64,000 nt of DNA from Pantoea sp. Cy-639. Lineage in GTDB: Bacteria > Pseudomonadota > Gammaproteobacteria > Pseudomonadales > Pseudomonadaceae. The position numbers were made by a program, and so were the translations under genes. The notes beneath the pieces were generated by a model, which made no database searches, was not told where the DNA came from, and saw only the letters and a program-made list of their open reading frames with translations. Each line of letters starts with the position of its first letter. Within the stretch, counting starts at the first letter, position 1. Below, piece after piece: positions 35,882 through 45,978 of this stretch. The stretch is from the NCBI RefSeq assembly GCF_011752525.1, contig NZ_VWXI01000006.1, positions 124,001 to 188,000 on the forward strand, in the 5' to 3' direction.

Positions 35882-35967
35882 GCGCCGCGGGCGGCAGGCA
35901 TATGCTGGCCCCAAAGCGCCGGCACAAGGCTCGGCGCATGCAAACTTCAATAAAAGGGGACAGCCTG

Positions 35968-36945
35968 ATGAGCCCAGCCGAACTTCACGCCGACAGCATC
36001 GTCATCGACGGCCTGATCATTGCCAAATGGAACCGCGAGCTGTTCGAGGACATGCGCAAGGGCGGGCTGACCGCGGCCAATTGCACAGTGTCGGTGTGGG
36101 AAGGGTTCAAGGCCACCGTCGACAATATCGCCGCCAGCCAGAAGCTGATCCGCGACAACGCCGACCTGGTGATGCCGGTGCGCACCACCGCCGACATCCG
36201 CAAGGCCAAGGAACTGGGCAAGACCGGCATCCTCTTCGGCTTCCAGAACGCCCATGCGTTCGAGGACCAGATCGCCTACGTCGACGTGTTCAAGCAGTTG
36301 GGCGTGGGTATCGTGCAGATGTGCTACAACACCCAGAACCTGGTGGGCACCGGCTGCTACGAGCGGGACGGGGGCCTGTCGGGCTTCGGTCGCGAGATCG
36401 TCGCCGAGATGAACCGGGTCGGCATCATGTGCGACCTGTCCCACGTCGGCTCGAAGACTTCCGAGGAAGTCATCCTCGAGTCGAAGAAGCCGGTCTGCTA
36501 CTCCCACTGCCTGCCTTCGGGCCTGAAAGAGCACCCACGCAACAAGTCCGACGCCGAGCTGAAGTTCATCGCCGATCACGGCGGCTTCGTCGGCGTGACC
36601 ATGTTCGCGCCGTTCCTGGCCAAGGGCATCGACTCGACCATCGACGACTATGCCGAGGCCATCGAGTACACCATGAACATCGTCGGTGAAGACGCCATCG
36701 GTATCGGTACCGACTTCACCCAGGGCCACGGCCAGGACTTCTTCGAATACCTGACCCACGACAAGGGTTACGCCCGGCGCCTGACCAACTTCGGCAAGAT
36801 CATCAACCCGCTGGGCATCCGCACCGTCGGCGAGTTTCCCAACCTCACCGAGACCTTGCTCAAGCGTGGCCACTCCGAACGCGTGGTGCGCAAGATCATG
36901 GGCGAGAACTGGGTGAACGTCCTCAAGGACGTGTGGGGCGAGTGA
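35968..36945 (+). CDS. Membrane dipeptidase-family protein (peptidase M19), dgc operon
   Basis: The 325-aa cytoplasmic protein is of the M19 renal dipeptidase fold, similar to PA5396 in the GbdR regulon. It has GILFGFQNAHAFEDQIAYVD, CDLSHVGSKTSEEVI (metal His), YSHCLPSGLKEHPRNKSDAE and GIGTDFTQGHGQDF. However, the usual first metal motif DGHND is replaced by DGLIIAKWN (about residues 14-22), so the HxD ligands are absent and the activity may differ from dipeptide hydrolysis. The start at 35968 follows AGGGGA. It heads the operon with DUF5943 and dgcA; its role in dimethylglycine use is unknown. Confidence 0.85.
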   Translation: MSPAELHADSIVIDGLIIAKWNRELFEDMRKGGLTAANCTVSVWEGFKATVDNIAASQKLIRDNADLVMPVRTTADIRKAKELGKTGILFGFQNAHAFEDQIAYVDVFKQLGVGIVQMCYNTQNLVGTGCYERDGGLSGFGREIVAEMNRVGIMCDLSHVGSKTSEEVILESKKPVCYSHCLPSGLKEHPRNKSDAELKFIADHGGFVGVTMFAPFLAKGIDSTIDDYAEAIEYTMNIVGEDAIGIGTDFTQGHGQDFFEYLTHDKGYARRLTNFGKIINPLGIRTVGEFPNLTETLLKRGHSERVVRKIMGENWVNVLKDVWGE

Positions 36946-37103
36946 GTACTGCCGGGGCCTGCTGCGCACGCCGGTCGTGGCCTCAGGCCCTCACGAAAAG
37001 CTCACCGTGCCTTGGCACTGTCTCGCTTTTCGCCTCGGCCCTTCCTTGCGCCCGACGCGCTCGCTGCGGCCCCAACAGCACTCACTGCGGCTGTTTATAA
37101 AAG

Positions 37104-37124
37104 CAAAAGCCAGCGCGGCTTTTG
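37104..37124 (+). terminator. Small hairpin between the M19 gene and DUF5943 gene
   Basis: CAAAAGCC-AGCGC-GGCTTTTG is followed by AACC, not T residues, so it is more likely an attenuator or RNA-processing hairpin within the 211-bp gap than a full terminator. Confidence 0.35.
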
Positions 37125-37156
37125 AACCAATTCAAATTTTATGGAGTTGAGTTTCC

Positions 37157-37687
37157 ATGGCCAAGATCGCCCCGCAATTGCCAATCGAAGTCGACAGCGA
37201 GACCGGTGTCTGGACCAGCGACGCCCTGCCGATGCTCTACGTGCCACGGCATTTCTTCGTCAACAACCACATCGGCATCGAGGAAGTGCTGGGCGCCGAC
37301 GCCTATGCCGAGATCCTCTACAAGGCCGGCTACAAGTCTGCCTGGCATTGGTGCGAGAAAGAGGCCGAGTGCCACGGCCTGGAAGGCGTGGCGGTGTTCG
37401 AACACTACATGAAGCGCCTGTCGCAGCGCGGCTGGGGCCTGTTCCAGATCCAGGACATCGACCTCGACAAGGGCACCTGCAGCGTCAAGCTCAAGCACTC
37501 GGCGTTCGTGTACGTCTATGGCAAGTGTGGGCGCAAGGTCGACTACATGTTCACCGGCTGGTTCGCCGGCGCCATGGACCAGATTCTCGCTGCCCGCGGC
37601 AGCTCGATCCGCACCGTGGCCGAACAGGTCTATGGCGGGTCGGAAGAAGGCCACGAAGATGGCCTGTTCGTCACCAAGCCGTTGTAA
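37157..37687 (+). CDS. DUF5943 protein of the dimethylglycine operon
   Basis: This 176-aa soluble protein begins MAKIAPQLPIEVDSETGVWT and corresponds to PA5397-like proteins beside dgcA. The fold suggests a small-molecule-binding V4R/4-vinyl-reductase-like domain (GADAYAEILYKAGYKSAWHW; KHSAFVYVYGKCGRKVDYMF), with Cys residues at about 66, 72 and 127. It lies 15 bp before dgcA and is surely co-transcribed. P. aeruginosa dgcA loci keep it, which suggests a role in dimethylglycine demethylation, perhaps as a carrier or assembly factor; that is inference. Confidence 0.8.
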   Translation: MAKIAPQLPIEVDSETGVWTSDALPMLYVPRHFFVNNHIGIEEVLGADAYAEILYKAGYKSAWHWCEKEAECHGLEGVAVFEHYMKRLSQRGWGLFQIQDIDLDKGTCSVKLKHSAFVYVYGKCGRKVDYMFTGWFAGAMDQILAARGSSIRTVAEQVYGGSEEGHEDGLFVTKPL

Positions 37688-37702
37688 GCCGGAGACTGCG
37701 TC

Positions 37703-39763
37703 ATGGCATTCGAAGCAATGTTCCAGCCGATCCAGATCGGCAAGCTGACCATCCGCAACCGTGTGCTCAGCACCGCGCACGCCGAGGTCTACGCCACCGA
37801 CGGCGGCATGACCACCGAGCGCTACGTGAAGTACTACGAGGAGAAGGCCAAGGGCGGCATCGGCCTGGCGATCTGCGGCGGTTCCTCGGTGGTGGCCATC
37901 GACAGCCCGCAGGAGTGGTGGTCGTCGGTCAACCTGTCGACCGACCGCATCATCCCGCATTTCCAGAACCTCGCCGACGCCATGCACAAGCATGGCGCCA
38001 AGATCATGATCCAGATTACCCACATGGGCCGTCGCTCGCGTTGGGACGGTTTCAACTGGCCGACCCTGATGTCGCCGTCGGGCATCCGCGAACCGGTGCA
38101 CCGTGCCACCTGCAAGACCATCGAGGTGGAAGAGATCTGGCGGGTGATCGGCAACTACGCGCAAGCGGCGCGCCGGGCCAAGGAGGGCGGGCTGGACGGC
38201 GTCGAGCTGTCGGCCGTGCACCAGCACATGATCGACCAGTTCTGGAGTCCGCGGGTCAACAAGCGGACCGACGAGTGGGGCGGTAGCTTCGAGGGGCGCA
38301 TGAAGTTCGGCATGGAAGTGCTGAAGGCCGTGCGTGCCGAAGTTGGTGACGATTTCTGCGTGGGCATGCGCATCTGCGGCGACGAGTTCCACCCGGATGG
38401 CCTGAGCCACGAGGACATGAAGCAGATCGCCGCCTACTACGATGCCACCGGCATGCTCGACTTCATCGGTGTGGTCGGCTCGGGCTGCGACACCCACAAC
38501 ACCCTGGCCAACGTCATTCCCAACATGAGCTACCCGCCGGAGCCGTTCCTGCACCTGGCGGCCGGCATCAAGGAAGTGGTCAAGGTCCCGGTGCTGCATG
38601 CGCAGAACATCAAGGACCCGAACCAGGCCACGCGCATTCTCGAAGGCGGCTACGTGGACATGGTCGGCATGACCCGTGCGCACATGGCCGATCCGCACCT
38701 GATCGCCAAGATCAAGATGGGCCAGATCGACCAGATCAAGCAGTGCGTCGGCGCCAACTACTGCATCGACCGCCAGTACCAGGGCCTGGACGTGTTGTGC
38801 ATCCAGAACGCGGCGACCTCCCGTGAATACCTGGGCGTGCCGCATATCATCGAGAAATCCAGCGGGCCGAAACGCAAGGTGGTGGTGGTCGGTGCCGGCC
38901 CGGCGGGCATGGAGGCCGCACGGGTGGCCGCCGAGCGTGGCCACGATGTCACCGTGTTCGAGAAGAAGGAGCAGATCGGCGGGCAGATCACCATCGCCGC
39001 CAAGGCGCCACAGCGCGACCAGATCGCCGGTATCACCCGCTGGTACCAGCTGGAGTTCGCCCGCCTGAAGGTCGATCTGCGCCTGGGCACTGCGGCCGAT
39101 GTGGCGACGATCCAGGACTTGCGCCCGGACATCATCGTGCTGGCGGTGGGCGGCCATCCGTTCGTCGAGCAGAACGAGCACTGGGGCGCCGCCGAAGGCC
39201 TGGTGGTGAGCAGTTGGGACGTGCTCGACGGCAAGGTCGCACCGGGCAAGAACGTGCTGGTGTACGACACCATCTGCGAGTTCACCGGCATGTCCACCGC
39301 CGATTTTCTCGCCGACAAGGGTTGCCAGGTGGAGATCGTCACCGACGACATCAAGCCAGGCGTGGCCATGGGCGGTACCACCTTCCCGACCTACTACCGC
39401 AGCCTGTACCCGAAAGAAGTGATCATGACCGGCGACATGATGCTGGAGAAGGTCTATCGCGAGGGTGACAAGCTGGTGGCGGTGCTCGAGAACGAGTACA
39501 CCGGCGCCAGGGAAGAGCGGGTGGTCGACCAGGTGGTGGTGGAGAACGGCGTGCGTCCCGACGAGCAGTTGTACTACGCGCTCAAGGACGGCTCGCGCAA
39601 CAAGGGCCAGACCGATGTCGAGGCGCTGTTCGCCATCAAGCCGCAGCCGATCCTCGGCCAGCCGGGCGAGGGCTACCTGCTGTACCGCATCGGCGACTGC
39701 GTGGCCCAGCGCAACGTGCACGCGGCGATCTACGACGCCTTGCGCCTGTGCAAGGACTTCTGA
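37703..39763 (+). CDS. dgcA: Dimethylglycine demethylase subunit DgcA
   Basis: The 686-aa protein is of the old yellow enzyme/trimethylamine dehydrogenase family: an FMN-binding TIM barrel (residues 1-370; MFQPIQIGKLTIRNRVLSTA, HQHMIDQFWSPRVNKRTDEW) and an FAD/NAD(P)-like module (about 385-686; KVVVVGAGPAGMEAARVAAE). Together with DgcB and the adjacent ETF it removes one methyl group from dimethylglycine, giving sarcosine. The region that normally ligates a [4Fe-4S] cluster reads C348-V-G-A351-N-Y-C354..C366, so the second Cys of the CxxC motif is Ala. A REP pair follows before dgcB. Confidence 0.92.
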   Translation: MAFEAMFQPIQIGKLTIRNRVLSTAHAEVYATDGGMTTERYVKYYEEKAKGGIGLAICGGSSVVAIDSPQEWWSSVNLSTDRIIPHFQNLADAMHKHGAKIMIQITHMGRRSRWDGFNWPTLMSPSGIREPVHRATCKTIEVEEIWRVIGNYAQAARRAKEGGLDGVELSAVHQHMIDQFWSPRVNKRTDEWGGSFEGRMKFGMEVLKAVRAEVGDDFCVGMRICGDEFHPDGLSHEDMKQIAAYYDATGMLDFIGVVGSGCDTHNTLANVIPNMSYPPEPFLHLAAGIKEVVKVPVLHAQNIKDPNQATRILEGGYVDMVGMTRAHMADPHLIAKIKMGQIDQIKQCVGANYCIDRQYQGLDVLCIQNAATSREYLGVPHIIEKSSGPKRKVVVVGAGPAGMEAARVAAERGHDVTVFEKKEQIGGQITIAAKAPQRDQIAGITRWYQLEFARLKVDLRLGTAADVATIQDLRPDIIVLAVGGHPFVEQNEHWGAAEGLVVSSWDVLDGKVAPGKNVLVYDTICEFTGMSTADFLADKGCQVEIVTDDIKPGVAMGGTTFPTYYRSLYPKEVIMTGDMMLEKVYREGDKLVAVLENEYTGAREERVVDQVVVENGVRPDEQLYYALKDGSRNKGQTDVEALFAIKPQPILGQPGEGYLLYRIGDCVAQRNVHAAIYDALRLCKDF

Positions 39764-39793
39764 TCGCACCGCCTCTCTAGAGGCGGGATTGGC

Positions 39794-39917
39794 CCCCTGT
39801 AGGAGCGGCCTTGTGTCGCGAAAGGGGCGCGAAGCGACCCCGGGATCGGTGCATCACCGCTGAGCCCCTGGGGCTGCTACGCAGCCCTTTCGCGACACAA
39901 GGCCGCTCCTGCAGGGG
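39794..39917. repeat. 124-bp inverted REP pair between dgcA and dgcB
   Basis: CCCCTGTAGGAGCGGCCTTG (extended by TGTCGCGAAAGGGG) is mirrored by CCCTTTCGCGACACAAGGCC (extended by GCTCCTGCAGGGG), with about 60 bp between the arms. It is a large, nearly perfect palindrome inside an operon and probably affects dgcA mRNA stability or downstream expression. Confidence 0.8.
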
Positions 39918-39971
39918 TCGGTGCCGCCCTTGAGAGCGGCGCAGGATTCTAGCTGTTTGTGGGAGCCTCCC

Positions 39972-41924
39972 ATGTTGAACACCCTTCTGCCCATCCTGCT
40001 GTTCGCCGCCCTCGGCCTGGCGCTGCTCGGTGCCCTGCGCCGGGTGCGCATGTGGCGGCGCGGGCGGCCGAGCCAGGTCGACCTGCTCGGCGGCCTGCTG
40101 GCCATGCCGCGGCGCTACCTGGTCGACCTGCACCATGTGGTCGAGCGCGACAAGTACATGTCCAAGACCCACGTGGCTACTGCTGGCGGCTTCGTGCTCT
40201 CGGCGCTGCTGGCGATCCTGGTGCATGGCTTCGGCCTGCACAGCAAGATCCTCGGCTACGCGCTGCTGGTCGCCACGCTGATCATGTTCAGCGGCGCAAT
40301 CTTTGTCTTCAAACGCCGGCTCAACCCACCTGCGCGCCTGTCCAAGGGCCCGTGGATGCGTCTGCCAAAGAGCCTGCTGATGTTCGCGGCGAGCTTCTTC
40401 ATCGCCACGCTGCCAGTGGCCGGCATCCTGCCGGAAGGTACCGGCGGCTGGGTGCTCGTCGCGCTACTGGGCATCGGCGTGCTGTGGGGCGTGTCCGAGC
40501 TGTTCTTCGGCATGACCTGGGGCGGACCGATGAAGCATGCCTTCGCCGGTGCCCTGCACCTGGCCTGGCACCGCCGCGCCGAGCGCTTCGGCGGTGGTCG
40601 TTCCACCGGTCTCAAGCCGCTGGATCTGGAAGACCCGAACGCTCTGCTGGGGGTGGAGAAACCGGCGGACTTCACCTGGAACCAGTTGCTGGGCTTCGAT
40701 GCCTGCGTGCAGTGCGGCAAGTGCGAGGCCATGTGCCCGGCGTTTGCCGCTGGCCAGCCGCTGAACCCGAAGAAGCTCATCCAGGACATGGTCATCGGTC
40801 TGGCCGGTGGCACTGACGCGCAGTTCGCCGGCAGCCCATATCCCGGCAAGCCGATCGGCGAGCATGGCGGCCAGCCGCACCAGCCGATCGTCAATGGCCT
40901 GGTCGATGCCGAGACCTTGTGGTCGTGCACTACCTGCCGTGCCTGCGTCGAGGAGTGTCCGATGATGATCGAGCATGTCGATGCCATCGTCGACATGCGC
41001 CGCCACCTCACCCTGGAAAGGGGGGCCACCCCGAACAAGGGCGCCGAGGTGCTGGACAATCTGATCGCCACCGACAACCCCGGCGGTTTTGCCCCAGGCG
41101 GACGGATGAACTGGGCGGCCGACCTCAACCTGCAACTGCTCAGTGATGTGAAGCGCACCGAAGTGCTGTTCTGGGTTGGCGATGGCGCTTTCGACATGCG
41201 CAACCAGCGCACGTTGCGCGCCTTCGTCAAAGTGCTCAAGGCCGCCGGCGTGGACTTCGCCGTGCTTGGCCTGGAAGAGCGCGACAGCGGTGACGTGGCC
41301 CGTCGCCTGGGCGATGAAGCGACCTTCCAGCAACTGGCCAAACGCAATATCCAGACCCTGGCCAAGTACCCGTTTCAGCGTATCGTCACTTGCGACCCAC
41401 ACAGCTTCCATGTGCTGAAGAACGAATACGGTGCCCTTGGCGGCGACTACCAGGTGCAGCACCACAGCACCTATATCGCCGAGCTCATTGCAGCCAACAA
41501 ACTCAACCTCGGCCAGCACAAGGGCGGCAGTGTCACCTATCACGACCCTTGCTACCTGGGCCGCTACAACGGCGAGTACGAAGCGCCGCGCGATGTGCTC
41601 AGGGCGCTGGGGATCGACGTGCGAGAGATGCAGCGCTCGGGCTTCCGTTCCCGTTGCTGCGGTGGCGGCGGCGGTGCGCCGATCACCGATATTCCTGGCA
41701 AGCAGCGTATCCCCGACATGCGCATGGACGATATCCGCGAGACCGAGGCCGAGCTGGTGGCCGTGGGTTGCCCACAGTGCACGGCGATGCTCGAAGGCGT
41801 GGTTGAACCACGCCCGCAGATCAAGGACTTGGCCGAGCTGGTTGCCGATGTGCTGATCGAGGACCAAACCCCTGCAACCGCCAAGTCGCAGGCTGACAAA
41901 CGTGAACCTGCGGAGGTGCACTGA
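39972..41924 (+). CDS. dgcB: Dimethylglycine demethylase iron-sulfur subunit DgcB
   Basis: The 650-aa protein has several N-terminal membrane helices (residues about 1-185) of a nitrate-reductase-gamma-like anchor, then two [4Fe-4S] motifs CVQCGKCEAMCP (C245, 248, 251, 255) and CTTCRACVEECP (C319, 322, 325, 329), and a C-terminal pair of CCG-type domains (HDPCYLGRYN; SRCCGGGGGAP; GCPQCTAMLEG) as in heterodisulfide reductase. It probably passes electrons from DgcA and ETF to the quinone pool. The start at 39972 follows GGAG. Its stop overlaps the ETF alpha start. Confidence 0.92.
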   Translation: MLNTLLPILLFAALGLALLGALRRVRMWRRGRPSQVDLLGGLLAMPRRYLVDLHHVVERDKYMSKTHVATAGGFVLSALLAILVHGFGLHSKILGYALLVATLIMFSGAIFVFKRRLNPPARLSKGPWMRLPKSLLMFAASFFIATLPVAGILPEGTGGWVLVALLGIGVLWGVSELFFGMTWGGPMKHAFAGALHLAWHRRAERFGGGRSTGLKPLDLEDPNALLGVEKPADFTWNQLLGFDACVQCGKCEAMCPAFAAGQPLNPKKLIQDMVIGLAGGTDAQFAGSPYPGKPIGEHGGQPHQPIVNGLVDAETLWSCTTCRACVEECPMMIEHVDAIVDMRRHLTLERGATPNKGAEVLDNLIATDNPGGFAPGGRMNWAADLNLQLLSDVKRTEVLFWVGDGAFDMRNQRTLRAFVKVLKAAGVDFAVLGLEERDSGDVARRLGDEATFQQLAKRNIQTLAKYPFQRIVTCDPHSFHVLKNEYGALGGDYQVQHHSTYIAELIAANKLNLGQHKGGSVTYHDPCYLGRYNGEYEAPRDVLRALGIDVREMQRSGFRSRCCGGGGGAPITDIPGKQRIPDMRMDDIRETEAELVAVGCPQCTAMLEGVVEPRPQIKDLAELVADVLIEDQTPATAKSQADKREPAEVH

Positions 41925-43156
41925 TGAGCGACATCATCCGCCGCGACCCACGCGCCGAGTGGATCGCCCGCAACCGCCTGCACCCGCTACATGCGGCAAT
42001 GCAGACGCAACAGACCAGCTGGATGGGCCCTCAAGGCATCATCCGCAAAAACCCGCACGCGATCGCCGCCGGCTTCATCGGCCCCAGCGGCCTCAAGCGC
42101 ATCGACCGCAGTGGCGCCCAGCAGGGCACCGGTGTCGGCGGGCGACGCAGCGTGGCGGCCGAAGTGCAGTTGCCGCTGCATCAGGTGGTTGAGCCTGCCT
42201 TCTACATCGCCGTGGTGCCGGACATGGTCGGTGGCCGCCTGGGCAGCCACGATCGTGACCTTCTGGGCCTTGCCCACAGCCTTGCCGGCAGTGAAGGAGC
42301 GGTGTTGGCAATCGTGTTTGGCGAACACAAGGAAAACAACTTTTCCACAGCCGGTGTCGATCGGCTGCTGGTTATCGAGGGCGAGGCCTTCGCAGGTTAT
42401 GCACCGGAACAACTGGTCCAGGGCTTGCGGGCTGTGGATAACCAGTTCGCGCCACGCCACTGGCTGCTGCCCGATAGCCGTACCGGTGGTGGTGAACTGG
42501 GTCGTCGCCTGGCCGCCGTGCTCGGCGAACGCCCAGCGACGCGGGTATGGCAGGTCAAGGATGGCCAGTGCATCGGCCGTGCCGGTGCCGGCCAGCAGGA
42601 TATCCAGCGCAGCGTGCCACGCTTGATCCTGGCCGCCGCCGAATGCGCCGAGCCGGTCAGCGAGACCCGTCACCAAGCGCTGCCGGTGGAGTTGTCCACA
42701 GGCGTGGCGCGCAGCCTGTCGCGTATCGAAGATCTTGGCTCGGTGGCCGTGGACCCGGCCACCATCGCCATGGCCGAGGCCGAATTCATCGTATCGGGCG
42801 GCAACGGCGTCAAGGATTGGGACCTGTACCACAGGGCCACCGCTGCCTTGGGTGCCACCGAGGGCGCGTCGCGGGTGGCGGTGGACGATGGCTTCATGCC
42901 GCGCAACCGCCAGGTCGGCGCCACCGGCACCTGGGTCACCGCACGGGTCTATGTGGCTGTGGGTATCTCCGGTGCCATCCAGCACCTGCAGGGCATCGGT
43001 GCCTGCGACAAGGTGGTGGCGATCAACATGGACCCGGGCTGCGACATGATCAAACGGGCCGACCTGTCGGTGATTGGCGACAGTTCGGCGATTCTCAAGG
43101 CTCTGATCGAGGCTGTGGACAACTTCCGCAGCGGCGGCCAGCGCGACGCGGCATAG
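41924..43156 (+). CDS. etfA: Electron transfer flavoprotein, alpha-type subunit
   Basis: The 410-aa protein has an ETF alpha fold with a longer N-terminus than housekeeping EtfA (about 310 aa): the first 70 residues (MSDIIRRDPRAEWIARNRLH) are an extension. The C-terminal FAD domain is clear: VDDGFMPRNRQVGATGTWVT, YVAVGISGAIQHLQGIGACD and VVAINMDPGCDMIKRADLSV. It overlaps dgcB by one base and is followed 11 bp later by the beta subunit. The set is a dedicated electron acceptor for dimethylglycine (and possibly sarcosine) oxidation. Confidence 0.9.
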   Translation: MSDIIRRDPRAEWIARNRLHPLHAAMQTQQTSWMGPQGIIRKNPHAIAAGFIGPSGLKRIDRSGAQQGTGVGGRRSVAAEVQLPLHQVVEPAFYIAVVPDMVGGRLGSHDRDLLGLAHSLAGSEGAVLAIVFGEHKENNFSTAGVDRLLVIEGEAFAGYAPEQLVQGLRAVDNQFAPRHWLLPDSRTGGGELGRRLAAVLGERPATRVWQVKDGQCIGRAGAGQQDIQRSVPRLILAAAECAEPVSETRHQALPVELSTGVARSLSRIEDLGSVAVDPATIAMAEAEFIVSGGNGVKDWDLYHRATAALGATEGASRVAVDDGFMPRNRQVGATGTWVTARVYVAVGISGAIQHLQGIGACDKVVAINMDPGCDMIKRADLSVIGDSSAILKALIEAVDNFRSGGQRDAA

Positions 43157-43167
43157 GGGCAGTGAGC

Positions 43168-43938
43168 ATGAGTACGAAAGTCATCAGCCTGGTCTCGATC
43201 GGCGCCCACCCCAGCTCCGGTCGTGCCCGTCGCGCCGAGCAGGACGCCCGGGCCGTCGAGTTGGGTTTGCAACTGGCTGGGGATAACTTGCAGGTGGTGC
43301 ATGCTGGCGATCCGCGTGAAGAGGCGCTACGTGCCTACCTGGGCATGGGCCTGGAGCATCTGGACGTGCTGGAACAGCCGGTGGGTGCCGATGTGCTCGG
43401 CGTGCTCGGCGACTACCTGCGTGAGGCGGGCGCCCAGTTGGTGCTGACCGGCAGCCAGGCCGAGACCGGCGAGGGCTCGGGCATGTTGCCGTTCCTGCTG
43501 GCCGAGAAGCTGGGCTGGCCGCTGGTGGTCGGGCTGGCTGAAGTGGAGTCCATCGACAACGGTGCTGCTCAGATACTTCAGGCGCTGCCTCGTGGCCAGC
43601 GCCGCCGCTTGAAGGTACGCCTGCCATTGTTGGCGACTGTGGATAACGCCGCACCCCAGCCTCGGCAGAGCGCGTTCGGCCCGGCGCGTCGAGGCGTGCT
43701 GGCGGCGCGCAATGTAGAGGTCGTGGAAGATCCGCTGCTGGCCGAAGATGCCTTGCAACCCGCCCGCCCACGGCCCAAGCGGCTCAAGGTGATCAAGGCC
43801 AAGAGCGGCGCCGACCGCATGAAGGCCGCCACGGCCAAGGCCAGCGGCGGTGGCGGCAAGGTGCTCAAGGATGTTTCCGCGCAGGACGGCGCCGAGGCCA
43901 TTCTCAAGCTGCTGGTGGAGGAGGGAGTGCTGCGCTGA
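43168..43938 (+). CDS. etfB: Electron transfer flavoprotein, beta-type subunit
   Basis: The 256-aa protein starts MSTKVISLVSIGAHPSSGRA and contains the ETF beta Rossmann-like core: ALRAYLGMGLEHLDVLEQP, LTGSQAETGEGSGMLPFLLA and PLVVGLAEVESIDNGAAQIL. The C-terminus is Lys/Ala-rich. It completes the ETF pair of the dgc operon, in which alpha precedes beta, the reverse of the housekeeping order. Several DnaA-box-like sequences lie within these two ETF genes (see findings). Confidence 0.88.
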   Translation: MSTKVISLVSIGAHPSSGRARRAEQDARAVELGLQLAGDNLQVVHAGDPREEALRAYLGMGLEHLDVLEQPVGADVLGVLGDYLREAGAQLVLTGSQAETGEGSGMLPFLLAEKLGWPLVVGLAEVESIDNGAAQILQALPRGQRRRLKVRLPLLATVDNAAPQPRQSAFGPARRGVLAARNVEVVEDPLLAEDALQPARPRPKRLKVIKAKSGADRMKAATAKASGGGGKVLKDVSAQDGAEAILKLLVEEGVLR

Positions 43939-44705
43939 AATTTTGAGGCTCAAGCGCAGGTCCGATATTCGCGGGCAAGCCCGCGAAAGGGCCAGCACAG
44001 GCACCACATGAATCAGCCCTCACTTCATTTCGCGGCGGTTTGAATCTTGTCCACAACGGCTCTAGCCACGACCGCTCCCGGCCCAGATCAGTGATATCGG
44101 CAATCTGGCTTTCGGTTATCCCCGAAATCTGTTCGACAATGTGTGGATAAAGTGTTCGTGCTTCGCTGTAGCCCTTACTCGGTAAGGCTTACACGGATTT
44201 GTTCGAAATTTGATCAAGTCTACCCACTGGGGATAACGAGGCTCCTTAACTGCTCAAGACAGTTTGCTCACAATCTCTGTTGGCCGTGCTGTGGATAACC
44301 TGTTTAGCTATCGCTGGAGGGCCCGTTTATCAAGGGACAAGATAGATTGTTCAGTAATCGATCAAAGGCTCGGCTCATCAAACAGAACTGGCAAAAGGTG
44401 GGTTCCGGCGAGATATGCACAACCCCTTTTCCCCTCGGTCAGAGTTTTTCACAGTTCCTGTGCGCCCACCTGTGGAAAAGGTGTTGGATTTTCGCTGCAA
44501 GCGCCGCAATCCCTAGCGTGCATGGAGCTGCTCGATATTTGATCAGCCGCGGTCAGTGTAAACGATGGCCGTTGCGGGCGCGCTTTGATCAAGCGGGAAG
44601 GGAAGCTGTGGATAAGTGCGTGAAAGCAAGGTGACGCCTAGTATTTTTGTCAGTAGTCAGCCCCTCCGGCCAGGGCCACAATCGAAGCCACATCCTGCTG
44701 GCCGG
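43939..44705. other. 767-bp DnaA-box-rich intergenic region
   Basis: No gene is supported. It begins with a hairpin, TTCGCGGGC..GCCCGCGAA (43968-43987), that may end the dgc operon. It then holds three perfect DnaA boxes (TGTGGATAA at 44142, 44290 and 44607) and near matches at 44047, 44228 and 44471, plus TTTGATCAAG at 44209 and 44584 and partial copies at 44360 and 44538. The final 75 bp are the leader of the first RHS gene, cut off from it by an IS element. Confidence 0.6.
43968..43987 (+). terminator. Hairpin after the dgc/etf operon
   Basis: TTCGCGGGCA / AGCCCGCGAA is a REP-type hairpin 30 bp past the etfB stop; no T run follows, so it may act in mRNA protection rather than intrinsic termination. 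Confidence 0.45.
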
Positions 44706-44769
44706 TGTAGTGGTCTACTAACCCCGGACACCTTTTTAGGCGAGTATGATCGCCATACAGAGGTGTTCG

Positions 44770-45932
<1,163 letters not shown>

Positions 45933-45978
45933 CCACTACACGGATAACTTGGACCTCAAACAATTTAGGAGTTATCCC

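Noticed and set aside
37139..39769. An 876-codon minus-strand open frame over dgcA
   Set aside because: It is a mirror frame of dgcA and the DUF5943 gene, with no start signal or known motif.
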